Notes: generated from the sequence alone by a model not told the origin. Shown: positions 10,101 through 21,820, counted from the first letter of the stretch. The stretch: 64,000 nucleotides of DNA from Isoperla grammatica (GCA_945910005.1 OX246740.1:5391458-5455457), one strand, 5' to 3'. Program-made: numbers and translations.

Positions 10101-11885
10101 AAAATTGATCTCTTTAATTTTCAGCAATTGTCGGACATGGCAGTAAACTCACATCGTCATGCAGTGCACTCTATCGAGTCTTTGCGCAACGAGCAGTAGG
10201 ATGCGGTTCGCAGTTGACAAAGCATACGATAACTGCGTTACAAACACGAGCTTGTTCTCAACTCTCTAACTAAAGCACTCCATAATTGTTATAGTCGTGC
10301 CAACGAGATATTCCATGACTTTTAAAATTACTAACAATCCTTTAAATTAGTTGCTACTTGGCACTTTTCCTTGGATAGGCTATGTTAAAAAAAATTGTTT
10401 AAATACACAAAAAGCACGACAGCCTCTTAGCTATTAAAAAAAAAAATTCGGGTACGGTACAAATGCCCGTAACTACCCAATATTTCGTTTACCCTCAGAC
10501 CCCTCATTTTTAACCTCATTGTTTTAACGTTCGTTTATTCCTGCTTCTTAAAGGTCCAGTGTTCAATTCCCGGTTCAGGTTGGGTTTCTTTAACACTGAA
10601 ACTTGACTTTAATCTATATGATACTGGTGTATGTATACATGTAAATGATGACTATGGAGCTATTATAGAAACTAAACGAATAATAAATGGTGTAAATATC
10701 TCCCACTGAAAAACAGTTCTTGAAGGCCTATGAGTATTGAGGGGGTAGGCTGTAACTGTAATTAAATATAAATTTATTTATCAACTGGTTTCAGACCGTG
10801 ACACGATCTACTTCGACAGCCACGACGTGTCTAAGGCTGACTCGACCTCCACGCTGAGCATCCTTGACCCGGAGGAGGTCGGAGCGACCCGACAGCCCCC
10901 CGACCCAGCTCGATTCCGTCAGATCGTCTCGACGCTGAGACGTGAGCTGGGCATGTCGCTGCTGGGGGTAGACGTCGTCATAGAGAACAACAGCAGCAGA
11001 TACGGCATTATCGACATCAACGCTTATCCAGGTGAGTGGTGGGCAGAGGATAGTTGTAGAATTATACGCCGAGACGCGAGCTAGGCATGTCTCGGGTAGA
11101 CGTGGTGATGCTTTATGCTTGATTTGATTTTGTTAGCCCTTAAATCTTATCTATAAAGGTGTGAACCGACCTTTACTAATTAATATATGTCAGGATTGCT
11201 GTGCTACACCACACTGGAAAAAGTGAGAACATACTTTCCTGTGGGTGTTTTTTTGTTGATTTAGACCCTAGATGTGCTCTTTTGGCAAAATTTGCATTTA
11301 TATCATTTGTATAATTCATTATACATAAATTGGTAATATGAATACGAATTTGGACTTGTTAGGCCTGCTTGTGTTTTTATGGAAATGACTTGCTAACTTG
11401 CATTACACTTCTGGAAAATTGAATTTATTGATTATTTTCTGTACTATGTCAAGAAGACTAAAAATTTGTATTATTGTCAAGAACTAGCACAAGGTAGCTA
11501 AGCTGTTATTTGTGTGTGTTATTTGTGCTATCTGTGTTACAAGCACATCTCTTATGGACTTTCTGCTCTCTCTTTTTCAGGATACGATGGTTACCCAGAT
11601 TTCTTCGAGACCCTTATCAATTGTATAAAGGAAATCGTCGATAATCATTCCTTATCACTCGCTACTTCCACTCCTATGAAACCCAATTCTCTTCCATTAT
11701 TAGATCACGAATCCCCGGGCGGTGAACCGTTTTGCTCGCCGACTGTCGGACCGGGCAAGGAGATCCAAGCGTCACCCAGCAACGCGGACCAAGACGACTC
11801 TGGCTTCGATACGAGCGACTCGAGCGACGAGAAGAAGAAGCAGGGGGTGACGATAGGGATGAGGAAACACCTCATACGTAACTAA
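5248..11885 (+). CDS. ITPK1: Inositol-tetrakisphosphate 1-kinase (ITPK1), 3' five exons, 5' incomplete
   Basis: Spliced coding sequence: 5248-5340, 6616-6659, 7813-7972, 10795-11031, 11581-11885. All introns are GT/AG and all codon phases join cleanly, giving about 278 residues. ITPK1 is a cytosolic ATP-grasp kinase that phosphorylates Ins(1,3,4)P3 on the 5/6 positions and interconverts Ins(3,4,5,6)P4 and InsP5, feeding higher inositol phosphate synthesis. In order the product shows ELTS..NFPF, CKPSVAHG (substrate/ATP site region), PCVAQSFINHNALLYKIYVVG, RPSLKNF, SHDVSK, LGVDVV and IIDINAYPG. The last two carry the Asp, Asp and Asn of the ATP-grasp metal site. The human protein is about 414 residues, so roughly the first 130 (the N-terminal inositol-binding half) are missing. 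I looked for that exon in 1-5247 and did not see it. Family assignment is secure; exact orthology is inferred. Confidence 0.94.
5538..6100. mobile_element. Non-autonomous hAT-type element (563 bp) in ITPK1 intron
   Basis: The ends TAGGGATGACATTGGGTA and TACCCGATGTCATCCCTA are inverted repeats. Flanks CTTTAAAG (5530-5537) and CTTTAAAC (6101-6108) form an 8-bp duplication with one mismatch. The TAGGGATG start is typical of hAT. A 62-codon minus-strand open frame inside has no recognised domain. Confidence 0.85.
6257..6556. repeat. Inverted repeat, ~78-bp arms, in ITPK1 intron
   Basis: The left arm (6257-6334) and right arm (6477-6556) are reverse complements with few mismatches, sharing blocks such as ACAAATGAATTGAA. 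The spacer is about 140 bp. A partial relative lies near 36560-36600, so this is a dispersed family, perhaps two copies inserted head to head or one foldback element. Confidence 0.75.
6616..6659 (+). CDS. ITPK1: ITPK1 exon, CKPSVAHG motif
   Basis: A 44-bp exon, below the size of most gene-finder cutoffs. Acceptor TTCTTACAG and donor GTAAGG flank it. The first two bases complete a Val codon from the previous exon, then follow CKPSVAHGSSNAHK, matching the conserved CK..VAHG..H nucleotide/inositol-phosphate binding region. It ends in phase 0. The preceding intron holds a hAT-type element and an inverted pair of repeats whose right arm ends 59 bp before this exon. Confidence 0.9.
6715..6851. repeat. 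Small foldback in ITPK1 intron
   Basis: Arms 6715-6752 and 6812-6851 are reverse complements around CAAACTTATTGAATTCAAG, with about 60 bp between. Probably a MITE; the ends were not resolved. Confidence 0.7.
7068..7330 (-). repeat. SINE family D tail with TTTA microsatellite
   Basis: About 155 bp of TTTA repeats (7068-7225) joined to sequence that on the minus strand reads GTAAATCAGTTTTTATAACT, the family D tail. The tetranucleotide run appears to be the expanded 3' tail of the SINE. Confidence 0.7.
7813..7972 (+). CDS. ITPK1: ITPK1 exon, ATP-grasp core
   Basis: Acceptor CTTCTGTTCCAG, donor GTAAAC. The 53 codons plus one base read MCVIFNEAGV, then PPCVAQSFINHNALLYKIYV, then VGDEYFVVERPSLKNFYPC. 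This closely follows the ITPK1 family (human PPCVVQNFINHNAVLYKVFV). The Gln-x-Phe-Ile-Asn-His and RPSLKN motifs line the ATP and inositol-phosphate sites in the family. The initial Met is internal, not a start codon. Confidence 0.95.
8514..8797. mobile_element. Putative MITE in ITPK1 intron
   Basis: The ends AGAGATACGTGAAAATAGCG and GCTATTTTCACGTATC are inverted repeats. The near-identical 13-mers ACTAACTGTATGT (8501-8513) and ACTAACTATATGT (8798-8810) flank them. A second motif, TAGATGCTACAAA, occurs near each end in direct orientation. A 13-bp duplication is unusual, so the class is uncertain. Confidence 0.5.
9955..10505. mobile_element. Non-autonomous hAT-type element (551 bp) in ITPK1 intron
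   Basis: Ends GGGTCTGCAGGTA and TACCCTCAGACCCC are inverted repeats. Both sides carry ATTTTTAA (9947-9954 and 10506-10513), an exact 8-bp duplication, or 9 bp if the preceding C is counted. No transposase is visible inside. Confidence 0.75.
10795..11031 (+). CDS. ITPK1: ITPK1 exon, metal-binding region
   Basis: Acceptor TGGTTTCAG and donor GTGAGT. The two first bases complete Asp, followed by RDTIYFDSHDVSKADSTST, a linker, RQIVSTLRRELGMSLLGVDV and GIIDINAYP; one base is carried over. The Asp of LGVDV and the Asp and Asn of DINAYPG are the expected ATP-grasp Mg2+ ligands, so the catalytic site looks intact. Reading past the donor gives EWW and soon a stop, which is intron. Confidence 0.95.
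11581..11885 (+). CDS. ITPK1: ITPK1 terminal exon with acidic Ser-rich tail
   Basis: Acceptor CTCTCTTTTTCAG; the first two bases complete the Gly of AYPG, then YDGYPDFFETLINCIKEIV completes the kinase fold. The last ~75 residues are a low-complexity tail with an acidic Ser/Asp stretch (DQDDSGFDTSDSSDEKKKQG), rich in casein-kinase-2-type sites, ending KHLIRN and a TAA stop at 11883. Such C-terminal tails are variable and probably disordered in this family. A hAT-type element begins at 11940, so the 3' UTR is probably interrupted. AATAAA-type signals beyond it occur near 13979 and 14156. Confidence 0.93.
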
Positions 11886-12699
11886 CAGTGTATTCCTTAG
11901 TGTTCGTCTATGAGGCTAAATATGTATATTAATAATTAATAGGGGTGTGCGAGTAGCACTTTTCCAAATCGAGTCGAGTTCGAGTTCGAGTAGTAAATAA
12001 CTCGCGAGTTTCGAGTCGAGTTTCGAGTAGTGCCTGAATATAATAAAAATATACAGGAAAGGAATAACTACCGGTAGAGGACTAGGCAGACTAGACCTAG
12101 GACCCCATCTGAGCTACCGCCGAGTTCACCTAGGCTAGGCCTTGGCCTAAAAGCTGTCCCTGGGGCCAGGCCTAAAACCATATTCTGTAATTTGTTCAAT
12201 ATTATTGTCTCCCTAGGCCTAAGGCTCAAACGATGCTAGATTCTGCCAACTGGGTCTAGGCCTACGTGATCTAGACAAGGAAAGTACTAAGGCTTGGCCT
12301 AGGTCTTGGGATAGGCTAGGGCTATGCTCGAAGCATGGCCAAATGCTAGGCCTAGGACTAGGCCTAGGCCTACACTGTACACGGGGACCTGGCACAGGAG
12401 AAAGACAAGTAAGGAGAAACAATAGAACTACAGTGTAATCTGTTTTGCAGATGGGTTGTCAGATGGCCACTTTTGTTTTTGTGAGACCATGTTGGCGAGA
12501 TTTTCCCCATTTTGAGGTTAATAATGCAAAGATTACATTTTGAACTTAAGTTGTACGGAACGTTTTAAAAATGATTCCAAATACTTGATGATCAGTAGGG
12601 AATATAATATCTTTGATGATTAGGTACTTTTAGGTCTAGGGCCTAGGCCTAGGCCTAGGAGGGCCTAGGCCTATGCTAGGCCTAGGCTCTTTGAACTTG

Positions 12700-13348
12700 G
12701 GGCGCGTTTGATAATGAAATCCCGCAGAGAGACAGAGTCCGCGCGGTCACGTGACTAGAGAGAACAGACAACGCTCCGAAAGCTGGCTTTATAAAACGCG
12801 ATTTGAAGTAGCTACGCGGCATTTTTAAAAGTAACACAACCTTAAACAAGGCTGCAACAACAATATGGAAGAAGAAACGATTGCACGCGTACGACAAGCA
12901 TTACTAGGCGCTAGGGCTAGGCCTAGCCTAGGGCTATACATGCTCCATGTGATCCAGCCCAACAAAAGTGATATTAATTTGCACACACGCTTATTAAAGG
13001 TATTGAAAAATTAACACTCAAACTTACGAGCAGCTTCGTTGTGCTCGAACTCAAAGTGATGTATCACTTCCTCCTCAATTGCGGAAGTGTAGGCACACAT
13101 TGGGCATCCGTAAAGCACTTGGTCTTTTGACAGCGCAGCCATTTTTAAGATTCATTATTTGAATTTCGTTCCTTGAACAGAGAGGACTCTGTCGTTCGCT
13201 CGATTTCCACCGTGCGATTAGAGCGCTCTCCGCGCGAAGCTCTCCGAGATATCAAACACAACTGAGAGCGCTCAGATTACATTATCAAACACGCTAGAGG
13301 CTCGGCGGAGCGTTTGGAGAGAACAGAATTGCATTATCAAATGCCCCC
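12700..13348. mobile_element. Nested inverted-repeat unit inside the hAT element
   Basis: The left end reads GGGGCGCGTTTGATAATG and the right end CATTATCAAATGCCCCC. Two further TTTGATA motifs lie in the right arm. It is CpG-rich, unlike its host. No clear target duplication was found, so it could be captured DNA or a second transposon. Confidence 0.5.
13011..13142 (-). CDS. Small open frame with C2H2-like finger, possible TE exon
   Basis: A 43-codon minus-strand frame starts MAALSKDQVLYGCPMCAYTS and continues with EEEVIHHFEFEH. The spacing C-x2-C-x12-H-x5-H is close to a C2H2 zinc finger. A strong splice donor GTAAGT overlaps the codons after NEAA, so this may be a first exon rather than a complete gene. 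The upstream side (13150-13350) is CpG-rich. It lies in the nested unit 12700-13348. No homologue was recognised; function unknown. Confidence 0.35.
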   Translation of the reverse strand: MAALSKDQVLYGCPMCAYTSAIEEEVIHHFEFEHNEAARKFEC

Positions 13349-13772
13349 ATAGTAGGCCTATGCGTCAGCGATCTCGTAGGCCTAGGCTCTCGAAAATTCC
13401 CTTCCATTTATTGGCTGCCACTTCTACAAAATCCACACTTCGTTCACAAAAAACGCAGACACTTTTTGCGAATTTGCGTAAGTATATGCCTAATAAGCGT
13501 CGTCTGCGCGGTCTGCGTGTATCGATCTGCTCGATAATGATCGATAGGTCGCTTTTTCTTCAAAGTCGATTATAAAATCGATACTTAAGCTATTTTTGGA
13601 TACTAGCGCTACCTATTGGCGGTATTTTTAACCAGTTGAATACGGCGGCTCAGTCGATCAAAACTACTCGAACTCGACTCGTTTTTCATGAAAAACTCGA
13701 TCACCTCGAGTCGAGTAGAAACTACTCGACCGAACTCGACTTTTCGAGTACTCGCACAGCCCTAATAATTAA

Positions 13773-16700
13773 GTGTATTGGTAAAGAGACCAACGGTAAA
13801 CCAACAGCTTAGTTTGTACGTTTCGTGTTGCTGAGTTACGGAGTTGGTGATTTATTTCAGTAATTATTACAGTGAGGTAAAAAGTATGTTTTTAATTTAA
13901 GTATGAAAGCTATTATCAAACTCTTTTTATGCTTTAACAAATGGTTCGTGATTCTGATAACTAAGTTTCCATGCTTTAAAATAAAATATTAATTTTTACG
14001 TACTAAATAATGATCGTCGCTGCTGAGCTCCGTGGAATATCGATAGGCCTACATGTCGTGAAATGTTTGTCACCTTCAGTGGGCAGAGGCCTATAGCAGA
14101 TATACAATAATTTGGTATTTGAAAATATTCTGTGCCACCTCTGAACCCATTATAGAATAAATCCATGATGGCTCTGCCCGTCAAACGAGGCGACTGAAAA
14201 CACCAACGCATATGAAACCATACAGCGCGTCGTTAAACAACAATAATACGCTCTTATAAAAACATTTTCTATTGAGATTGCACAGTGAACTGAAAACACT
14301 CATAATAAAGATAGACAAGACATAAATGAGAAAGTTCTTGGGGTGTAATGATGAACTGAATACAATAGTAATACAACAAAACTTGATTCCATGTAGTGGA
14401 CTGTACATTACAGGGATTGTACTGTGTCCTATGAATGCCGACAAAAGTTCGTTCACTTGAATGTACGATTTGCAAACCAGGAGCGAAGATTATTGCCGAT
14501 ATGTGGACGAAAGAGAGAATAGTTGTTATTGGTATTGAATGAGACTAGGGATGGGAAGGTTAAACGTTAAGCAGTTTAAAACGTGTAGTAGTGGTGACTT
14601 AGAGGTTACTAAATTTGTCACAGGGTTAGCAACTGTTCAAGTTTTAAATAAATAAGAATATCATACAATGTGATTTTGTCATCTGTTTGATTTGATCTAT
14701 AAACTAGTGTTGTTAACATTCAAAATGTTTTGTTTGGATGGGCTTTTGTAGCGGGGAGAGGGGGGGGGGGGGTAATAGCTAAATTGTAATAGGTAATGGT
14801 TCTTTCAAATTTTATCCTAAATTGAGTGCCAAGGGATCAATGCAAGGGATGATAACAGGATTTTCTTTAGGGGGGGGGGGGGGGGGTAACCGCCGTTAAA
14901 TGCAATTAGTTTATGGGTTTTAAAAACGTTTACGAAAATAGCTGATTTTCCTATCCCTAAATGCTCTGTTGTAGAGGACGCAGTTGTAAGTGCCCAGAAG
15001 CAGAGAAAGTGACTTACTAGGTGGGTCATCGTCTTGACGGTGTTTATATAAGGGCGTTACTACGATGGTACATGGAACTAGTACAGCTCCTTACTTACCT
15101 TAATGAGAACACTACATTTGTCAGTGGTGCTGCATTCAGTTACCTAGTTTTTTTTATCTTCTTTAATAGGTACTCACATTTGGCTAACATGCCATGAGCA
15201 CAGAAGAACTGTATATATCCAAACATTATCTGAATAATTCAGAATTCTAAGCATTTTATTTAATGAATGACGCCGAGCGAGTTACAAAATTTCACAGTGA
15301 ACTATCTTGCCCAACCATGAACGTTGAATGCACAAATTCCCATAATGCATTTATTTTATTGTTTGAGTTAAGTACTCATGACTTAACTTGACATAGTTTT
15401 AACTTATTTCGCTTTTGAGACTTTCCATTATAATTAATAGGTTGGTCCTTGGATTGCCTTCTTGATAAAATTGTCTGTGATTTTTTAGTTGTAGGTACCA
15501 TATAAGTACAAAGCAAATACATTCATTGTACAAACTAAGCTGTTGGCTACCAAAAATAAGTATCTTTTCCAAGTACAGTATTATTTTGTTATGTTTGTTT
15601 GCAATTAATACTGCATTTCATCTCTCTGGGAATATTCCATTTTTGAAATATATTTGAGAATTTTGTAAATAGCTCGTTCCATAATGATAACAAAATATCA
15701 ACTCCAAAAATTTGAAGACTGAATTGAAAAGCTAAGCTATGCATAATGTAGGTTATAGTATCTAGATATTTCAGCTTGCTAATTAACAAAGGTAATCGAC
15801 TTGGAGAGGGGGCAGTCTCGACTTGATTCTTAAACTACGTACGTATTATATCCAGTTGCCGATTGGTGGCGTATGGCAAAGTAACAGCACTTGGTTGAGT
15901 TTGAGGGTTTACCAGTTTGTCAAGTGAAGGGTATCATACCCGGCACTTAAGCTGACAGATATGCATCTTGTCTGCCTTGTTCTTAGATATAGTATACAGT
16001 AATCCGAGAATCCTGACTCGTGTGTTTTACAGTTGCCACTAAAGCCCCTCAAGATGCGCATTGACGGCAAAAACGTTCCTTTGGCTCAATAATTTTGTAG
16101 CCAAACATCTTAAAACGTGTAGGTACTGAATCCATTGATCTTTCTCCCTTGTTCCGTATTCATTTTGTAAAGGACAACTATAAACTAACAGCACCATAAA
16201 CAACTACACCCTATGCTACTAGTACCTTTGTTTCCTCAAAGAATATTAGCTAGAAGTTATATGTACAAGTAAAACTAAAGTATTTTTTATAGTAAAAATA
16301 AAACTAAATTGAATATACCCTAGTGTAGGACCTCCCAAAGACATGTATGGACCCTAATAAATGGCCAATAGAGCCAATACTAATCCAAAGGCTATGATGT
16401 CTATAAATGGTCCTTTTTATTCATTAAAGGTAAAGTGTAATATTATAAATGATGTCTTCGATTTTTCCAAGTTAATTTCCCTTACTTTAGTACAATGGGC
16501 AATGTTCAATGGTCATATAAGATTCAGTTAAACAGTACTTCTCTAAAAGTCCATGCAATCTTACCCATGTTGTGTGTGACGTATTCAAATTGTTTATGCA
16601 TGACTGTGTTATAGAATAGTATAAACTATAAAATGAATTTGTCAAAGAAGATTGGGTCTTATCAATCATGTATGCTTTTGAACGGGTGGTTCACTCATGT

Positions 16701-19700
16701 TAAACATTACAACCGGCCACTAAAAAAGGAAAACTGTATTAAAAAAATCCTTGTAAATATAGAATATTAAAAATTTAATTAAATTACTGTACGTACACAA
16801 ATTTAAACCCATACAAATGTTGACCTAATCTTCTTGTGCACTTTTCAATGCATGCACTTTGGTACTGTATACCTTTAACCATCTATTTCTATTTTCTAGG
16901 TATTGTCTGTGTGAGGAATATTTTGATGTAAAACTCTGATATAAATGTAATATACGGTAGTCCATTAGGAGAAAAAGGCAGATCAGTATCCATATCTTAA
17001 AATGACATCAACCATAATGATATGCAGGGTGATATCCTAGCATTTGTTTTTAAATTATTGTACATTTAGGAAATGTCGGCAATATAGCACCTTTTTCTAG
17101 ACTTTTCATTTGCGAACCCGATTAGTGAATGTTTTTATCATTTGAGGGCACGTAGTTTAAATAAAAACCAGAAATTAAAGTACAATTCTCGTTCAGAATT
17201 TTTTAAATTTCTATTTTCCACCCAGAATATTTCTCCTGGAGAAAGTGTTTCCGTAACAACTAGTAGTTCAGTTATTCCTTTTAAATTGATTTTAGTATCG
17301 CATGGAAGTTATTTCGATATGTGATGTGCACTATATTATGGTTCACAACGTGGTTCTCAGGACGCTCTATAGTGAAGGTAGTTTTTTTTTTTTTAAATCA
17401 AAAATACTACAGTATATCAAATTTGTTTTATTAATTATTAAAATCATTTTTACATTTTTTACAACTATTGTTCATGAGGCTGTATTAGTGCATCCCAATA
17501 TTTTGCTAGTAGGAAGCTATATGTTAACTGTTACTATTGAGGTTTGTAATTAATTTGTATAATTTACAACTTGTGTCAAACTTTTGATATTCTACAATTT
17601 AGATCAAGACTTCCTTCCAGCTGTACTTGAAAGATTTTACTGCTGAAATTTTAATGAAACCCTGCCGTTGTTATTTGTTGCATAACGTGCACGTAACTAA
17701 AGCCGTCGGTTGTTACAGTACAGTGTCAGACATGCTAACGTTGCTCCACATTGCAACTCTTTCTGGTCCCGCGTTAATAAACGCCATCCGGCTTTACTTG
17801 TGATGTAGCCACTCTCCATTGGTCCATAAACCCCAAAAACTGCATTTTATGTGGCTATAGCCTAGTTGAAAGTCTATTGTCTTGATTAAGCTTGTTTTAT
17901 TTAAATATGAGCCGTTGAGCCGATGAATCAGTTTTATGTTGAGTCCTTTGCGTGAGCTCGAATAGCACGTCATACTTAAAAGAAAGGTTTTAATGTTTGC
18001 TAGGTTTGTGTAGAAAACAGGGAATAATCCTCGTACATTCCACTTGGTTGTAATCTTAACATTGTGGAAAGACAAGACATTCACTGGATTAAAAATACAT
18101 GTACTGTAATTGTAATTAAATAAATATGCAAGTCATAACAAATTTTGGAAGGAGACCTTAAGGTTTGCAAATCGGACTGAAGACATATCTGTAGGCATAG
18201 GGCTTATCAAATGTTTTGAAGACCAAGTTTTTACTGTTTTAGTCTCTTTATTGAAATAGGATGAAGTACAAAATATAGAGGTCACTTGTACAAGTACAAT
18301 TATTATTGTCATTGGTGCATCAACCTGCCAAAACCACTTAAACATTGTAATGTACCTACATTTATATTACATAATGTATTTTCATACATCACTTGTTGTG
18401 CAATGTTAACAAGCATGTTCACAGCCTTATCTGCCTTCTGCAATCAAGATATGTACACTTTTTACCACATTAATGTGGGAAATTAAATGTTCATGCTTTA
18501 ATTTTGTAGCTTGATCTATTACTGGTAGTGTACATACATGTATGTAAAGGCAATAACTGTAAGTAGGGTAAAAGGTTTTCGTATGTAACTAATATCGCTA
18601 CAAAATCCTATACTGTAAGATAATAGATTTGCTTAATTTAGCTCATCCTGGTAAGATCGTTTTCAGTCAAGTATTCTGGCTTTAATACCCTTTACTGTTT
18701 TTAGTAATTTTGCCTTTTGTAGAATATAGGCAGTCGGGTTTATTATTTATTATATTCATAGCCATAATTTCTTGTACTAAGCATTTTTTTTTAGACTTTC
18801 CTACAAATCTAATTACTTATCCATCAAGGTACTAGTCCATAAAATTCAAAACTACCTACAGTTTTGAGATCGTCCCTCTCCAAGCATATTGCATACAGTA
18901 CTCTGTCAATTGTCTTAAAGTTTCTATGATGTTGCAATCCAACACCTGCGTGTGTAACGATCACTCATAGCAGTTTGTGATTTCGAAAGTGAGAGAATGT
19001 AGTTTAAATAGTATAGTGCTAGCAATTATGTTAATTAAAATTATATTATATTATGTGTTACAGGAAACTATGTTATAATAACAGGAGAAAGTCTGAAGTA
19101 ACAATAGGGATGGAGTACTGTACCAAGCATTAGCATACTAGTACTATGTGTAAAAAATACTAATAATTTAGATAGTGGATAGTCATACAATGTACCTAAA
19201 GTTAATGGGCAGTGTTGACCAAATTTATGAATTTGCTTCACGATCGTGACTAGTTCCTAAGTTTGTCAGCCTTGTTACTGTCCATTAGTGTAATCAACCA
19301 GTTATTTCACATGTGGCCTTTACGTGGTGGAAGTTGTGGGTTAAAGATGTGTGGACATGGTGAGTTCATTCGTTCTTGATGTAATTAATACGAATTTTCA
19401 TGCTTTTCCTAATAAAAAACATGTTGAGCAGCGTGGCCTGTCCTTACATCTTTCCTTGTTAATTGTAATGTACATGATTTATATACATATATATATATAT
19501 CTATTAAATACTTTGTTTTTTGGATAACTTTATCCTGTTGGCTAAAACATATTTAATGATTGTGTGATGGGAAAACGGACAAGGACAGAAACAATATTGA
19601 TACTCGAAAGGCACAGCGATCTGATCATGATTGTCTTGAATCACTGAAGTTGCCGCCGGTAAATTACGTGTATTTTCCTTGACCCACGGGCTAGAGGTCA

Positions 19701-21284
19701 GTGATGTACGTATTGTTTCTGTATGTCTTATTTCCCAGTCTGTAATTTCATCACCTATTCTATTATACTATCCTAATCCCATTGGCACCTTTGTCTTGAT
19801 TGTGTCATTGTGTAGATTTGATAATACGTAGCCTAATTTGATGGTAAGTCTGCAGTTCAGGGACAATTGATAATTTATTGGGGCCATTGATGTCAAATTG
19901 TAAATTACATAGCTAAGTAATTACTACAAAATAAATTAAGTGGATATTGTTCTGCCATGATATTTACTGCCTGTACATGTCACCTCTTTGGAAACAGTCT
20001 TGCTCTACAAAGTAAATTCTTCGTTAATTAGAAGATTTATTTCGGATTACTAGTTAAAATATTAAACTTCTTAACATTACTACTTACCTTAAGACAGGTA
20101 GCCTACTGATGCATGTAAGTTTGCTAAATAACCACACAACAGAGGCACTGCATACAAGGTTATAATATACATACAGGTGAATGACAACCGTAACAATGCT
20201 AATGGTAGACCGCCCAAAGAGTCGTAATTGATCAGCACTAATTTATCATCTATTTCTTACTAGCTAGAAATTTAAGGAACTCAATATTTGCGTGATACGG
20301 TTGAGATTTACAACCATTTCTTCTACTATTGACATGCTTAACAACAACATGTAAAACTCTTGTGACCCTTGTAGTACTTAAAGTTCCTTGCGCATCATGT
20401 GAGAAGACAGACTTTTGAGTGTGTAGTGATTCCTTGCAAAACTGTTGGATCACTCGAGAGGCGGTGTTGGAAAATAATAAACGGTAGTCAAATAATCATC
20501 TTTATTCACCAAAATGAGCTTGCGCTCTTTACAATGGTTTCAAATTAATTATGTTATGTATTATTTAACAACACACTAAATAGGTCATACGTCAGCTGAA
20601 TCAGATCCGTGCGAATCTAGTTGAGGGGTGATGGGCGTTCAGGTCGCCAAGGGCTGGCAAGTATAAGTATGATAATAATGTGAAAGTTATAAGAGGAAAG
20701 ATGATGAATGCGATATGAGAGTAAAAGCAATTATACTAAAGATTTGCCCGAAAGCCCTCTCTAAGCATATCGGTCACTAGGAGTGGGACCCATCTTGACT
20801 GGGGTATTCAAATTAACTTGGTTTTCAGTATAGCTGATTTTTGGGACACATTATTAGTGTTCACATATGTTTTGTCGCTACATTATTTCTGAGGTACGGT
20901 ATAATTTTGTAGTAACGTACGACCTTGGAGTGATGTAATTGTGCGTGTGTAAGCTATGCGAGTGCGTGAGGTGGCCTAGCTGTGGGTGCGTCACCAATGG
21001 TGGGAAGGCACTGCCAGGTTACTTGAGTCACTGAGGTGGGTATCTATCTACGATACATGGGGGCGGCCAGTGAATCACTACAAACCTTATTGTGTGTGTT
21101 TTAGTGCAAATTAAAACACATCAACACGAGATTTTCAGTTTTGAACTTTACACTATTACATACTGCTACGCTTTTACTATCAGTTAGTAATCTATTTTGA
21201 ATTTTAGTTTGTTTGAAACGATTAAACTATTTTAAACACTATATTTTAATTGGAAACATTTCTGGACACCCCATGTCTGTGCCT
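13773..21284. other. Long AT-rich stretch, no gene recognised
   Basis: About 7.5 kb of AT-rich DNA. Seen here are a SINE-type tail (CGTCGTTAAACAACAATAAT, near 14228-14248), a solo hAT-like end TAGGGATGGGAAGGTTAAAC near 14547, G runs at 14760-14772 and 14870-14886, and a short AT-dinucleotide run near 19487. No frame shows a recognisable domain. Confidence 0.5.
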
Positions 21285-21475
21285 AAAGTGACTTGGCAGT
21301 CGGAAGAGGCAACAAAATGAGGTCCTCAAACTTCACCAATCCCCTTATCACCCAGCAACCCCTTTAAATCTATTTTTTCTCCTACTTTTCCCTTTCCGCT
21401 TATCTCCTCCGAAGCCATCTAATTGTCGAGTACCGGTACCGGTACGTCGTTTCGTTAAACACCAAAAAATAATAA
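21285..21475 (+). repeat. Degenerate SINE, family C
   Basis: Begins with a GTGACTTGGCAGTCGGAAGA module like that of the copies at 28999 and 58140, has the CCCCTTATC block, and ends in CGTTAAACACCAAAAAATAA. Strongly diverged. Confidence 0.5.
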
Positions 21476-21820
21476 TAATACTGGTCTCCCCGAGTCTTAC
21501 CGTACTCTTGATTTTAACAACGAGGCTATCTAGACGTGAGCCGGTAATTCACGAGTAATGACGTCATAGTTGAGTGATATGTTCAAGTTCAATAAGATGA
21601 TGTAAACATGAGTTTCGATAGCCCTCCTTACAGTTTGGGTGGCATGACACCCTCCAATGTCGTGGAGTGAATTTTTGCTTTGTATAACATCTATAATCAT
21701 TATTTTAAACTAGATCATAATTACTTGACAGCTTCAATCATGCAATTCCTAAAGATCTTTGGAACAAACATTGTAACAGAATGGAAACTTATTCAACGTA
21801 GACTATGCCACGATTAAAGC

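Larger units (their letters stand above)
11940..13764. mobile_element. hAT-type element (1825 bp) just after the ITPK1 stop codon
   Basis: Ends TAGGGGTGTGCGAGTA and TACTCGCACAGCCCTA are inverted repeats, and further TCGAGT-rich subterminal repeats occur at both ends. ATAATTAA (11932-11939 and 13765-13772) is an exact 8-bp duplication. The interior has no recognisable transposase. It holds AGGCCT arrays (about 12090-12375, 12636-12690 and 12903-12930) and a second inverted-repeat unit at about 12700-13348. It begins 54 bp after the ITPK1 stop, so it may be transcribed as part of the 3' UTR. Confidence 0.9.

Noticed and set aside
14547..14600. Full hAT element starting TAGGGATGGGAAGG
   Set aside because: Only one end was found; no matching inverted end or target duplication within several kb.
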